Origin: Bifidobacteriaceae bacterium
GTDB taxonomy: Bacteria > Actinomycetota > Actinomycetes > Actinomycetales > WQXJ01
Reading direction: 5' to 3'
DNA length: 7,439 bases
NCBI GenBank assembly: GCA_031272565.1
Contig: JAISTN010000419.1
Span: forward strand, 1 to 7,439
Made by a program: the position numbers and the translations under genes. Positions 1 through 5,904 of the stretch are shown here, one piece after another. Below the pieces are notes generated by a model that saw nothing but the letters and a program-made list of their open reading frames with translations, ran no database searches and was not told where the DNA came from. Position 1 is the stretch's first letter; the number at the start of each line of letters is the position of its first letter.

Positions 1-179
1 AGAGCGATCGACCGGGCAACCTGTTCGGCCCGTTCCCGGCTCAGGGGTGGCCCGTCTGGCCCAACCCGACCCGCTGAACCGGCCGGGCCATTCGGCCCAA
101 ACTGACTTGGGGCCTCCTGCCCACCACTCAGCTCAGATCGCTTGGCCCGGCCGGCTTGACCAGCCTTACTTGGCGCCAT
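1..179 (-). CDS. recX: Regulatory protein RecX, N-terminal part (cut by window edge)
   Basis: RecX family proteins bind RecA filaments and modulate, usually inhibit, recombinase activity. Reading the minus strand from the ATG at 179-177 gives 59 open codons to the window edge with no stop. The last readable residues ([15 protein letters not shown]) resemble the start of the RecX helical domain. The first 40 or so residues ([20 protein letters not shown] and on) are a low-complexity Gly/Ser/Pro/Ala-rich extension. The ATG lies inside the 3' end of recA: the genes overlap by 14 bp (recA TAA at 168-166), so translational coupling is likely. A weak AAGG lies about 7 nt upstream. A recA-recX order is usual in actinobacteria and supports the call. 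The identification rests on position plus a short conserved stretch; most of the protein is outside the window. Confidence 0.75.
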   Translation of the reverse strand, partial: MAPSKAGQAGRAKRSELSGGQEAPSQFGPNGPAGSAGRVGPDGPPLSRERAEQVARSIA

Positions 180-1269
180 CGGCAGCCTTGCCTGCCGGGG
201 ACGCACCAACACCACTGGCACCAGCCCGGCCGACGGCGTCGCCAGCCCCTTCGCCCCCCTCATCACCCTCGGCCGCCTGCCCAATCCCAAGATGCGCCAG
301 GATCTTGGCCTCAATCTCGTCAGCGAGTTGCGGGTTGTCCTTGAGGAAGGCCCGGGCGTTCTCCTTGCCTTGACCCAACTGGTCTTGGCCGTAGGTGAAC
401 CAGGCGCCGGACTTGCGCACAATGCCGTGCTCCACGCCCAGATCGATCAGCCCACCCTCACGCGAGATGCCCTGGCCGTACAGAATGTCGAACTCCGCCT
501 GCTTGAAGGGAGCGGCCACCTTGTTCTTGACCACTTTGACCCTGGTCCGGTTGCCCACCGGTTCGGTACCTTCCTTGAGCGTCTCGATGCGCCGCACGTC
601 CAGGCGCACCGAAGCGTAGAACTTCAAGGCCTTGCCGCCCGTGGTGGTTTCGGGTGAACCGAAGAACACACCCACCTTTTCCCGCAACTGGTTGATGAAC
701 ACGGCGGTGGTGCCGGTGGCAGCCAGCGCGCCGGTGATCTTGCGCATGGCTTGGGACATCAGACGGGCCTGCAAACCGACGTGGGAATCGCCCATTTCAC
801 CCTCGATCTCGGCCTTTGGCACCAGCGCCGCCACCGAGTCGATCACCACGATGTCCAACGCCCCTGATCGCACCAGCATGTCCGCGATCTCCAGGGCCTG
901 CTCGCCGGTGTCTGGCTGCGACACCAGCAAGTCATCCGTGTTGACCCCCAGCCGCCGGGCATAGTCCGGATCCAGGGCGTGCTCGGCGTCAATGAAGGCG
1001 GCGATGCCGCCCGCTTTCTGAGCGTTGGCCACCGCGTGCAGCGCCACGGTCGTCTTGCCTGAGGACTCTGGTCCGTAGATTTCCACGATCCGGCCACGCG
1101 GCAGGCCACCGATACCCAGCGCGATGTCGAGGGCGATCGACCCCGTCGGGATCACCTCGATGGGCGCATGCGACTCATCTCCGAGCCGCATGATCGACCC
1201 TTTGCCGTACTGTCGATCAATCTGTTGCAGGGCGCTGGCCAGTGCCTTTTCCTTGTCGGGGGTCGCCAT
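166..1269 (-). CDS. recA: Recombinase RecA, complete, 367 aa
   Basis: RecA forms an ATP-dependent filament on single-stranded DNA, carries out homologous pairing and strand exchange, and triggers LexA self-cleavage. In the sequence: N-terminal polymerisation helix (about 1-30), Walker [10 protein letters not shown] at 66-74 with K72, Walker B region VVIDSVAAL at 141-149, DNA-binding loop L1 near [10 protein letters not shown] at 156-165, loop L2 about 195-210 ([15 protein letters not shown]), and the C-terminal domain ending near 330. A Gly/Ala/Asp-rich tail of about 37 residues follows. Numbering of the core motifs matches E. coli RecA. I chose the ATG at 1269 because AGGAGA lies 5 nt upstream and [10 protein letters not shown] begins the conserved part; in-frame upstream starts (1299, 1380) would add unrelated residues. 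There is no intein, unlike some mycobacterial recA genes. It is probably co-transcribed with recX, and two damage-type promoter motifs lie upstream. Confidence 0.98.
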   Translation of the reverse strand: MATPDKEKALASALQQIDRQYGKGSIMRLGDESHAPIEVIPTGSIALDIALGIGGLPRGRIVEIYGPESSGKTTVALHAVANAQKAGGIAAFIDAEHALDPDYARRLGVNTDDLLVSQPDTGEQALEIADMLVRSGALDIVVIDSVAALVPKAEIEGEMGDSHVGLQARLMSQAMRKITGALAATGTTAVFINQLREKVGVFFGSPETTTGGKALKFYASVRLDVRRIETLKEGTEPVGNRTRVKVVKNKVAAPFKQAEFDILYGQGISREGGLIDLGVEHGIVRKSGAWFTYGQDQLGQGKENARAFLKDNPQLADEIEAKILAHLGIGQAAEGDEGGEGAGDAVGRAGASGVGASPAGKAADGAK

Positions 1270-1274
1270 TTGGG

Positions 1275-1280
1275 TCTCCT
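1275..1280 (-). promoter_or_regulatory. recA ribosome binding site
   Basis: The minus strand reads AGGAGA followed by 5 nt (CCCAA) and then the ATG at 1269. This good Shine-Dalgarno match decides the recA start against the in-frame ATG at 1299 and the longer open frame up to 1380. Confidence 0.85.
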
Positions 1281-1310
1281 TGTCGAGCGGCGTTTTCATC
1301 TTCGGCTGCC

Positions 1311-1333
1311 ACCCTAGACCCACCCCCCGACAC
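1311..1333 (-). promoter_or_regulatory. Proximal recA promoter, RecA-NDp (PafBC/ClpR)-like
   Basis: On the minus strand GTGTCGGGG (1333-1325) is followed by exactly 8 nt and then TAGGGT (1316-1311). The published consensus of LexA-independent damage promoters in mycobacteria is tTGTCRgtg-N8-TAnnnT. The invariant TGTCR core, the 8-nt spacing and the TAnnnT hexamer all fit; the flanking t and one inner t do not. Transcription would start near 1304, giving a leader of about 35 nt that contains the recA ribosome binding site. The match was made by eye from memory of the consensus, and the stretch is G-rich, so some of it could be chance. Confidence 0.55.
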
Positions 1334-1385
1334 GTTAGCCCTAAGAGGTGTTCCGGCCTGTGGACAACCAGATCTTCCATCGATC

Positions 1386-1405
1386 AGTTTAGTGAACACC
1401 TGTTC
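1386..1405 (-). promoter_or_regulatory. Distal recA promoter with LexA (SOS) box
   Basis: The palindrome GAAC-ACCT-GTTC at 1394-1405 fits the Gram-positive/actinobacterial LexA box (GAAC-N4-GTTC; TCGAAC on one flank, GTTCAC on the other). On the minus strand, two bases further on, lies TAAACT (1391-1386), a good TAnnnT -10 hexamer, so bound LexA would overlap the core promoter. I see no clear -35. The start would be near 1379, about 110 nt before the recA ATG. This is the expected autoregulated SOS promoter of recA. Confidence 0.8.
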
Positions 1406-1746
1406 GACCATGCCGAGACACGCCGGGCAATACCCAACTTTCGTCCCCCTCGGGCCGCCACGACCCAATCTGCCCGATGTCGTCCGCTGCCGGCGTGTCG
1501 GTTTTTCGGCGTGTCGGGACATCGCCCGGCCTGCCACCCGGTCTCCAACCTGTCTGCCACCCGAGCTACCCCCGATCTGCACCCGGTCTGTCACCCGGCC
1601 TGCCACCCGGTCTGTCACCCGGCCTGCCGCCCGGCCTGCCGCCCGGTCTCCACCCAGTCACCCCCAACCTCTATCAGACACCGCCAACCGCCCTGGCCAA
1701 CCGCCCGCTGGGCCCCGCCTACCGACACCTCTATCCGTCCCCCTGG
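1406..1746. other. Gene-free gap between the DUF3046 gene and recA
   Basis: No convincing gene is seen here. Frames are open on both strands because GC is high and stops are rare, but the translations are Pro/Arg/Cys/His-rich and run across recA out of frame. The gap holds an 11-bp direct repeat, CGGCGTGTCGG, at 1491-1501 and 1507-1517 separated by TTTTT, and the 12-bp tandem array listed separately. No clear terminator follows the DUF3046 gene, so readthrough into recA is possible. Confidence 0.6.
1530..1657. repeat. 12-bp tandem repeat array (minisatellite)
   Basis: Five clean 12-bp units lie at 1587-1646: TCTGTCACCCGG, CCTGCCACCCGG, TCTGTCACCCGG, CCTGCCGCCCGG, CCTGCCGCCCGG. The first four form two 24-bp units differing at one base. 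Degenerate 11-12-bp relatives extend from 1530 (CCTGCCACCCGG) to 1657. The array lies between recA and the DUF3046 gene, upstream of both candidate recA promoters. It is translatable as a 4-residue repeat on either strand, but no start, ribosome binding site or domain supports a gene. Confidence 0.85.
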
Positions 1747-1983
1747 CTACCGACGCTGTCCCTTCTTGCGGGGTGCATCACGGTAGCGCCAGCGCACGTC
1801 ATCAGGCACTTCCATGGCGTCGCAAACGGCATCCCAAACCTCCCTGGGAGCCAGCCCGGCATCGAGCGCCTGCTGCGCCGTCCGCGACCCCAAGGCGCCA
1901 ATCACCAAGTCCGCCGCCAAGGACTTGGCATAGATGCTGCCGAAGGCCTGCTCCATTGATTCCCAGAACTCTGAGTGCCTCAT
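1747..1983 (-). CDS. DUF3046 family small protein, 78 aa
   Basis: This is a small, apparently soluble protein of unknown function; DUF3046 proteins are commonly found beside recA in actinobacteria. Visible features: MRHSEFW start (1-7), FGSIYAKSLAADLVIGALGSRTAQQALDAG in the middle (14-43), PREVWDAVCDAMEVP (46-60), and a basic tail ending RKKGQRR. These match the family as I recall it, and the length is typical. I chose the ATG at 1983 because the conserved MRHSEFW begins there and the ATG overlaps the stop of the sugar kinase (ATGA), suggesting translational coupling. A GTG four codons upstream (1995), with GAGGGA 9 nt before it, is an alternative. No catalytic residues or membrane segment are visible, and the link with recA is positional only. 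Confidence 0.85.
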   Translation of the reverse strand: MRHSEFWESMEQAFGSIYAKSLAADLVIGALGSRTAQQALDAGLAPREVWDAVCDAMEVPDDVRWRYRDAPRKKGQRR

Positions 1984-3071
1984 GCCCCCTGCCACGCCGA
2001 CCAGTCCCTCACTCCTGCCGCCCCACCAGCATCACCAGCCCCACCAGCATCACCAGCAACACCAGCACCATCAGCCCCACCACTCGCGGGCACTTCATCG
2101 GCTTCAACCAACTCCCCCGCCCAGGGCGGGTTCGCGCCCGCACGTGCCACGGTCATCGCGGCGATCCGGCTGGCGTGGTCCAGCACGGCCTGGGCCGTCT
2201 GGCGCCCGATGCCGTACAGGGCTTCACGCCCTCCTGGCCCCAACAATCCGGCCGTCCATAAGGCGTCGACCATGCCTCCCATGAAGGCATCGCCTGCCCC
2301 CACGGTGTCGACCACCGCCACCGCCGCCGGCCCTACCGTCACCATCTCACCGCCCGGCAGCAAGGCGAAGGCGCCATCGGCTCCCCGCGTCACAACCATC
2401 AGGGCCAGGCCGGCTTCCAGCCAGTCCCGCGCTGCCTGCTCAACCTCCACCTCGGGGTAGAGCCAAGCCAGGTCCTCGTCCGAAGCCTTGACCACGTCCG
2501 CCGCCCGCACCAGCGCTTCGATCCGATCGCGCACCTGGCCGGGCGACCCCATGATTTGCGGCCGGACATTCGGGTCGTAGGTCAAGGTGGCGCCGCCGGG
2601 CCGGGCCGTGAACAGGGCCGCCACTGCCTGATCCCCCGGTTCCACCACACCCGCCAGGGAGCCGGCGTGGATCACCAGGGGCACTAGCCCAGCCGGCACC
2701 GGCGGCACTTCCCACAGCAGGTCGAACACGTAGGTGGCGGCGCCGTGCTGGTCCAGCGTGGCCTGTGCCACCGAGGTTCGGGCCGCCCCGTCGGAACCTT
2801 CCAGCAGGGCCACGTTGGAAGCCTCCAGGTGAGCCTTGATCTGATCCCCTCGCGGGTCACGGCCCAGCCAGGTCGCGAGGGTGGTGGGGCGGCCCAGGCG
2901 TGACAGCCCCACCGCGACGTTCAGAGGGCTGCCTCCGGGGTGCTCCCGGATGGTGTCACCTTGGTAGATGATGTCGGTCAGGGCCTCGCCGATGACGAGG
3001 GCTTGGGGTTGGCCATTCAGTGACTGGTCAGACAGTGACTGGTCGGGCAAGGGTTGGGCGCTCACGGCCAT
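1980..3071 (-). CDS. PfkB family carbohydrate kinase (fructokinase-like), 363 aa
   Basis: PfkB/ribokinase-family enzymes transfer phosphate from ATP to a sugar or related hydroxyl substrate. Seen here: VIGEALTDI (26-34), family signature GGSPLNVAVGLSRLG (46-60), GRDPRGDQ (70-77), DPNVRP (166-171), KASDEDL (195-201), VVTRGADGA (226-234) and the second signature DTVGAGDAF (255-263) with the expected catalytic base D261. The overall pattern is most like fructokinases, but the substrate cannot be read from the sequence. There are two oddities. The first 22 or so residues include a duplicated DQSL segment encoded by a 12-bp direct repeat. The last 35 carry a Gly/Ala/Asp repeat beyond the usual end of the fold. 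The start is uncertain: the ATG at 3071 has no Shine-Dalgarno sequence, and a GTG at 3065 lies 8 nt past a TAGACT hexamer, as in leaderless transcripts. It lies 94 bp after the carboxypeptidase gene and overlaps the DUF3046 gene by 4 bp. Confidence 0.92.
   Translation of the reverse strand: MAVSAQPLPDQSLSDQSLNGQPQALVIGEALTDIIYQGDTIREHPGGSPLNVAVGLSRLGRPTTLATWLGRDPRGDQIKAHLEASNVALLEGSDGAARTSVAQATLDQHGAATYVFDLLWEVPPVPAGLVPLVIHAGSLAGVVEPGDQAVAALFTARPGGATLTYDPNVRPQIMGSPGQVRDRIEALVRAADVVKASDEDLAWLYPEVEVEQAARDWLEAGLALMVVTRGADGAFALLPGGEMVTVGPAAVAVVDTVGAGDAFMGGMVDALWTAGLLGPGGREALYGIGRQTAQAVLDHASRIAAMTVARAGANPPWAGELVEADEVPASGGADGAGVAGDAGGAGDAGGAAGVRDWSAWQGA
2024..2077. repeat. 9-bp tandem repeat in the 3' end of the sugar kinase gene
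   Basis: Six tandem 9-mers occur: CACCAGCAT, CACCAGCCC, CACCAGCAT, CACCAGCAA, CACCAGCAC, CATCAGCCC. On the minus strand they encode an alternating Ala-Gly-Asp / Ala-Gly-Gly tract (kinase residues about 333-350). The unit keeps the reading frame, so copy-number change would alter only tail length. Confidence 0.85.
3018..3044. repeat. 12-bp direct repeat in the 5' end of the sugar kinase gene
   Basis: CAGTGACTGGTC occurs at 3018-3029 and again at 3033-3044 (period 15 bp). On the minus strand this encodes DQSLSDQSL, in a short non-conserved N-terminal extension of the kinase. Confidence 0.8.
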
Positions 3072-3165
3072 CTAGTCTATGGGCCAGTTCGGATGGCCGC
3101 CGATGTCGCTCGCAAGCTCTGCCGCCGTTCCGTGAGCCTCGGGCGCCAGCCAACCTCACGGGCCC

Positions 3166-3816
3166 TCACCCCCGGGCGTCGGCCTTCAACGGCGGGCATG
3201 CCTCGCCAGGTTCGGTCAGGGCCTCGAAGTGCCAGGGCTCGTTGGCGTAGACCAGGCAGAGCCCGTATTCGGACTGGTGCTGCCCCAGCCACTCCCAGCC
3301 GGCTTGGGGTCCTACATCTAGGGCCGCGCCCCGCACGTGGGCGGAGGTTTCGGGGGTGGCCACCCACTTGGCGGCCTCTTCGGCGCTGCCGTAGATGCCA
3401 ACCGCCTCTTCGAACTCGGCTTTCTGTTCGTTGATGGACCGGGCCCCAGAGGTGATGCTCAACTCGATCCCCTGGGCGGCGGCGGCAGCGGCGGCCAGGT
3501 CATAGCGTTTCAACAAGACGGTGTCTAGGGCCGGCACGGCGTCCGGGTCCGGCTCCGGGTCCGGCTCCGGTTCCGGCTCGGCCTCGACGGGTGCCGCCGC
3601 CTGGCCGTCCCCGGTGATGCTGCCCAACCGGTTGACGGCGGCGTCGGCCATCGAGGCTACCCACTTGCCGCCCAGCAGGCCAAGGCCACCCAACACCCCC
3701 ACCAGCGCCACGAAGACCATGAGGGAACGCCAGGCGCTCGCCCGGCGGCGTGGCGGCCGGTAGGGCCGGTACTGGCTGTGGGCGGGGGCGGTGATCAACT
3801 GGCGTGTCGTCGTCAT
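3166..3816 (-). CDS. Membrane-anchored VanY-like D,D-carboxypeptidase (peptidase M15B), 216 aa
   Basis: Enzymes of this family use zinc to remove the terminal D-Ala from peptidoglycan stem peptides outside the cell membrane. Layout: a basic cytoplasmic N-terminus (1-31, PPRRR at 21-25), one membrane segment (about 32-50, LMVFVALVGVLGGLGLLGG), an acidic Pro-rich linker (about 77-92, EPEPEPDPEPDPD), then the M15 domain. Motifs: SGARSINEQ (123-131), SAHVRGAALD (158-167) with zinc ligands H160 and D167, and NEPWHFE (192-198) with the presumed catalytic E193 and third zinc ligand H196. All key residues are present. There is no lipobox or obvious cleavage site, so a single-pass anchored enzyme is likely. 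The ATG at 3816 has only a weak GGCGAAG about 10 nt upstream. A D,D-dipeptidase or L,D-specific M15 enzyme cannot be excluded. It is the first of the minus-strand genes, with the kinase 94 bp downstream. Confidence 0.88.
   Translation of the reverse strand: MTTTRQLITAPAHSQYRPYRPPRRRASAWRSLMVFVALVGVLGGLGLLGGKWVASMADAAVNRLGSITGDGQAAAPVEAEPEPEPDPEPDPDAVPALDTVLLKRYDLAAAAAAAQGIELSITSGARSINEQKAEFEEAVGIYGSAEEAAKWVATPETSAHVRGAALDVGPQAGWEWLGQHQSEYGLCLVYANEPWHFEALTEPGEACPPLKADARG
3542..3577. repeat. 12-bp tandem repeat encoding an acidic Pro-rich linker
   Basis: Three 12-bp units lie head to tail: TCCGGGTCCGGC twice and TCCGGTTCCGGC. On the minus strand they encode the Glu-Pro/Asp-Pro linker between the membrane segment and the peptidase domain of the VanY-like protein. 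Confidence 0.85.
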
Positions 3817-4096
3817 GCTTCAATGCTTCGCCGCGACCGTCCACCACCGCGTCCTGCCCCGGCCTGAAATTGCCCGGACCAGCGGTAGGACCCGGCGGAC
3901 CGGCCACAGCCCTGCAGGCGGACAAGGCGAGCTAGTAACTCCGCCCGCGGCAGGACTGGTCTACCCGAAAGGTCCTATCCAAATGGCTACCTATACTGCG
4001 GCGGGTACTACAAAAAGACCTATCCGAAAGTCGCCCATTTACCATTGTGCCTGGTCATTGCGACGCTCCCGGCTTCAACCAACTTGGCGGAAGCTC

Positions 4097-4126
4097 TTGC
4101 CTGCCATCGAACCAAGCAGTTATCAT
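4097..4126 (+). promoter_or_regulatory. Candidate sigma-70-like promoter for the aldehyde dehydrogenase gene
   Basis: TTGCCT at 4097-4102 and TATCAT at 4121-4126 are separated by 18 bp. This is the best -35/-10 pair I find in the gap. It would give a leader of about 135 nt before the ATG at 4269. Judged by eye only. Confidence 0.4.
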
Positions 4127-4132
4127 ACACAT

Positions 4133-4146
4133 ATGCCGGTTGGCAT
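4133..4146. promoter_or_regulatory. Hyphenated palindrome at the candidate start site, possible operator
   Basis: ATGCC-GGTT-GGCAT is a perfect 5-bp inverted repeat with a 4-bp spacer. It lies 6 bp after the candidate -10 hexamer, where a repressor would cover the transcription start. A second overlapping pair, CCGGT (4136-4140) and ACCGG (4149-4153), also fits. I do not recognise the binding protein. Confidence 0.35.
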
Positions 4147-4217
4147 TGACCGGCGGGCGCAGAACAAGGGTGCTCTGCTCCACCAAGTATTGTCATTGCC
4201 CCAGGTGTCACCCAGAA

Positions 4218-4234
4218 TTGGCCTCCGTGGCCAA
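4218..4234. promoter_or_regulatory. Hyphenated palindrome in the dehydrogenase leader
   Basis: TTGGCC-TCCGT-GGCCAA is a perfect 6-bp inverted repeat with a 5-bp spacer, ending 21 bp before the Shine-Dalgarno sequence. It could be an operator or a small leader hairpin; nothing identifies a regulator. Confidence 0.35.
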
Positions 4235-4255
4235 CCACATCAGCCCCATGTACCG

Positions 4256-4263
4256 AAGGAGGA
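4256..4263 (+). promoter_or_regulatory. Strong ribosome binding site of the aldehyde dehydrogenase gene
   Basis: AAGGAGGA lies 5 nt before the ATG at 4269. It fixes the start there, although the frame stays open upstream to an ATG at 4047. Confidence 0.92.
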
Positions 4264-4268
4264 ACAAG

Positions 4269-5753
4269 ATGGCATTAGCCAAACTGCAACCCCGCTACGA
4301 CCTCTTCATCGATGGCCAGTGGCGCCCCGCCTCGGACGGCAGCACGTTCGAGACCACCTGCCCCGCCAATGGCGAAGTGCTCGCCACCTGCGCGGAGGCC
4401 ACCCAGGAGGACGTCGATGCCGCAGTGGACGCCGCCTGGCGGGCGTTCCCGGCCTGGAAGGACACCGAACCAGCCACCCGCGCCGCGATTCTGCTCAAGA
4501 TCGCCGACATCATCGACGCCAACGCCGATCACTTGGCGATGGTCGAATCGCTCGATAATGGCAAGCCGATCCGCGAAACCAAAGCCATCGACGTGCCAAT
4601 GTCATCCGACCATTTCCGGTACTTCGCCGGGGCCGTCCGGACCGAAGAAGGCTCCGCCACCATGCTGGACAACAACACGCTGTCCATCGTCTTGCGCGAG
4701 CCAATCGGCGTGGTGGGCCAAATTGTGCCGTGGAACTTCCCGTTCCTGATGGCGGCCTGGAAACTGGCCCCGGTGTTGGCCGCCGGGTGCTGCACGGTTT
4801 TCAAGCCGAGTTCGCTGACGCCGCTGTCAGTTCTGGAACTGGCCCGCCTGATCCAGGACGTCTTGCCGCCCGGCGTGTTCAACGTTGTGACAGGCAAAGG
4901 TTCGCGCTCCGGCCAGTACATCCTGGACCACAAGGGCTTCCGCAAGCTGGCCTTCACTGGCTCCACCGAGGTGGGCTGCCAAATCGCCTCGGCGGCGGCG
5001 GACCGGCTGATCCCGGCCACCCTGGAACTGGGTGGCAAGTCGGCCAACATCTACTTCCCGGACGCCCAGTGGGACATGGCCCTTGACGGTCTGCAGTTGG
5101 GCATCTTGTTCAACCAGGGCCAGGTCTGCTGCGCCGGTTCACGTGTCTTTGTCCATGAGGACATCTACGACCGCTTCATCGCCGATGCAGTGGAAGCCTT
5201 CAAGAAGATCAAGGTTGGCCTGCCGTGGGAGCCGGACACCCAGATGGGCTCGCAGATCGACCAGAACCAGGTTGAGAAGATCTTGGGCTGGGTCGAGGAG
5301 GCCAAGTCCGAGGGCGCCCGTGAGGCCGTCGGCGGCGAACGGGCCACCGAGGGCGAGCTGGCCAAGGGCGCGTTCGTCAAGCCCACCTTGATCGTGGACG
5401 TGACCAACGACATGAAGGTGGCCCAGGAAGAGATCTTTGGGCCGGTGGCCTGCGTCATCAAGTTCAAGACGGAGGAGGAAGTCATCGCGATGGCGAATGA
5501 CAACGCCTACGGCTTGGGCGGCGCGGTCTGGACCCGTGACCTCAACCGGGCGATGCGGGTCTGCCGCGGCATCGAGACGGGGCGCATGTGGGTCAACACC
5601 TACAACGCGATCCCGGCCGGCGCGCCCTTCGGTGGCTACAAGGCCAGCGGTATCGGCCGTGAGACCCACAAGGTGATTCTGGAGCACTACACCCAGCAAA
5701 AGAACATCCTGATCAATCTGTCCGAGGCCCCGTCTGGGTTCTACCCGGCGTGA
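4269..5753 (+). CDS. NAD(P)-dependent aldehyde dehydrogenase, 494 aa
   Basis: This is a cytoplasmic ALDH-superfamily enzyme oxidising an aldehyde to its acid with NAD(P)+. Sequence landmarks: IVPWNFP (152-158) with oxyanion residue N156, FKPSS (178-182) with cofactor-binding K179, FTGSTEVG (229-236), LELGGKS (252-258) with general base E253, FNQGQVCCAGSR (281-292) with the nucleophile expected at C287 by alignment with human ALDH2, and EEIFGPV (387-393) with E388. No key residue is missing and the length is normal. The pattern is closest to the broad acetaldehyde/medium-chain aldehyde group, but the substrate cannot be fixed. The start is chosen from AAGGAGGA 5 nt upstream; the 74 extra upstream codons in this frame look non-coding. 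It appears to be transcribed alone: divergent genes lie to its left and a strong hairpin follows 78 bp after the stop. Possible operators lie in its long leader. Confidence 0.96.
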   Translation: MALAKLQPRYDLFIDGQWRPASDGSTFETTCPANGEVLATCAEATQEDVDAAVDAAWRAFPAWKDTEPATRAAILLKIADIIDANADHLAMVESLDNGKPIRETKAIDVPMSSDHFRYFAGAVRTEEGSATMLDNNTLSIVLREPIGVVGQIVPWNFPFLMAAWKLAPVLAAGCCTVFKPSSLTPLSVLELARLIQDVLPPGVFNVVTGKGSRSGQYILDHKGFRKLAFTGSTEVGCQIASAAADRLIPATLELGGKSANIYFPDAQWDMALDGLQLGILFNQGQVCCAGSRVFVHEDIYDRFIADAVEAFKKIKVGLPWEPDTQMGSQIDQNQVEKILGWVEEAKSEGAREAVGGERATEGELAKGAFVKPTLIVDVTNDMKVAQEEIFGPVACVIKFKTEEEVIAMANDNAYGLGGAVWTRDLNRAMRVCRGIETGRMWVNTYNAIPAGAPFGGYKASGIGRETHKVILEHYTQQKNILINLSEAPSGFYPA

Positions 5754-5831
5754 CCCGGCTCGCCGCCGCCGGGTGGGGTGGGTCCGCAGTTCTTCCCGGC
5801 CACCCTGGTCGCCCCCGGCGGCGGCCTCCAT

Positions 5832-5870
5832 CGAAGGCCGTGGGCGCAATCAAGCCGCCCACGGCCTTCG
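5832..5870 (+). terminator. 15-bp hairpin terminator after the aldehyde dehydrogenase gene
   Basis: CGAAGGCCGTGGGCG (5832-5846) and its perfect complement (5856-5870) flank a 9-nt loop, CAATCAAGC. A short T-containing run (GCTTTGCTT, 5871-5879) follows on the plus strand. The stem is very stable; the T tract is poor, as is common in high-GC bacteria. It separates the dehydrogenase from the helicase gene. Confidence 0.8.
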
Positions 5871-5904
5871 GCTTTGCTTGACGCGGCGCAACCGGCGCTC
5901 CCGG

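Larger units (their letters stand above)
3817..4268. other. Divergent intergenic region upstream of the aldehyde dehydrogenase
   Basis: No convincing gene is seen in these 452 bp; open frames on either strand lack domains and start signals. From about 3960 the base composition is more AT-rich than in the neighbouring genes, fitting a promoter region. CCTATCC occurs at 3974-3980 and 4019-4025, both near CCGAAAG (3965-3971 and 4024-4030). GTCATTGC occurs at 4054-4061 and 4192-4199. The region must carry the promoter of the minus-strand carboxypeptidase gene as well as that of the dehydrogenase. Confidence 0.65.

Noticed and set aside
1341..1352. Second LexA box (minus-strand GAACACCTCTTA)
   Set aside because: Only one half-site, GAAC, matches; the other half, CTTA, departs from GTTC.
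1217..1618. Minus-strand open frame of 133 codons containing CPACLG
   Set aside because: It overlaps the recA N-terminus in another frame, crosses both recA promoter motifs and starts inside the 12-bp array.
1530..1657. CRISPR array
   Set aside because: Units are 12 bp, head to tail with no unique spacers, and no cas genes are present.
1124..2261. Long plus-strand open frames across the gap between recA and the kinase
   Set aside because: They run antisense through recA, DUF3046 and kinase coding sequence, translate to Pro/Arg/His-rich residues without domains, and have no start signals.
3130..3161. Terminator between the carboxypeptidase and kinase genes
   Set aside because: CCGTGAG and CTCACGG form only a 7-bp stem with an 18-nt loop and no T tract on either strand.
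4020..4238. Small minus-strand gene in the divergent gap
   Set aside because: 72 codons with no recognisable domain; it overlaps the candidate promoter and palindromes.
4047..4268. N-terminal extension of the aldehyde dehydrogenase
   Set aside because: The strong AAGGAGGA before ATG 4269 and the normal family length fix the start; the upstream 74 codons cross the promoter region.
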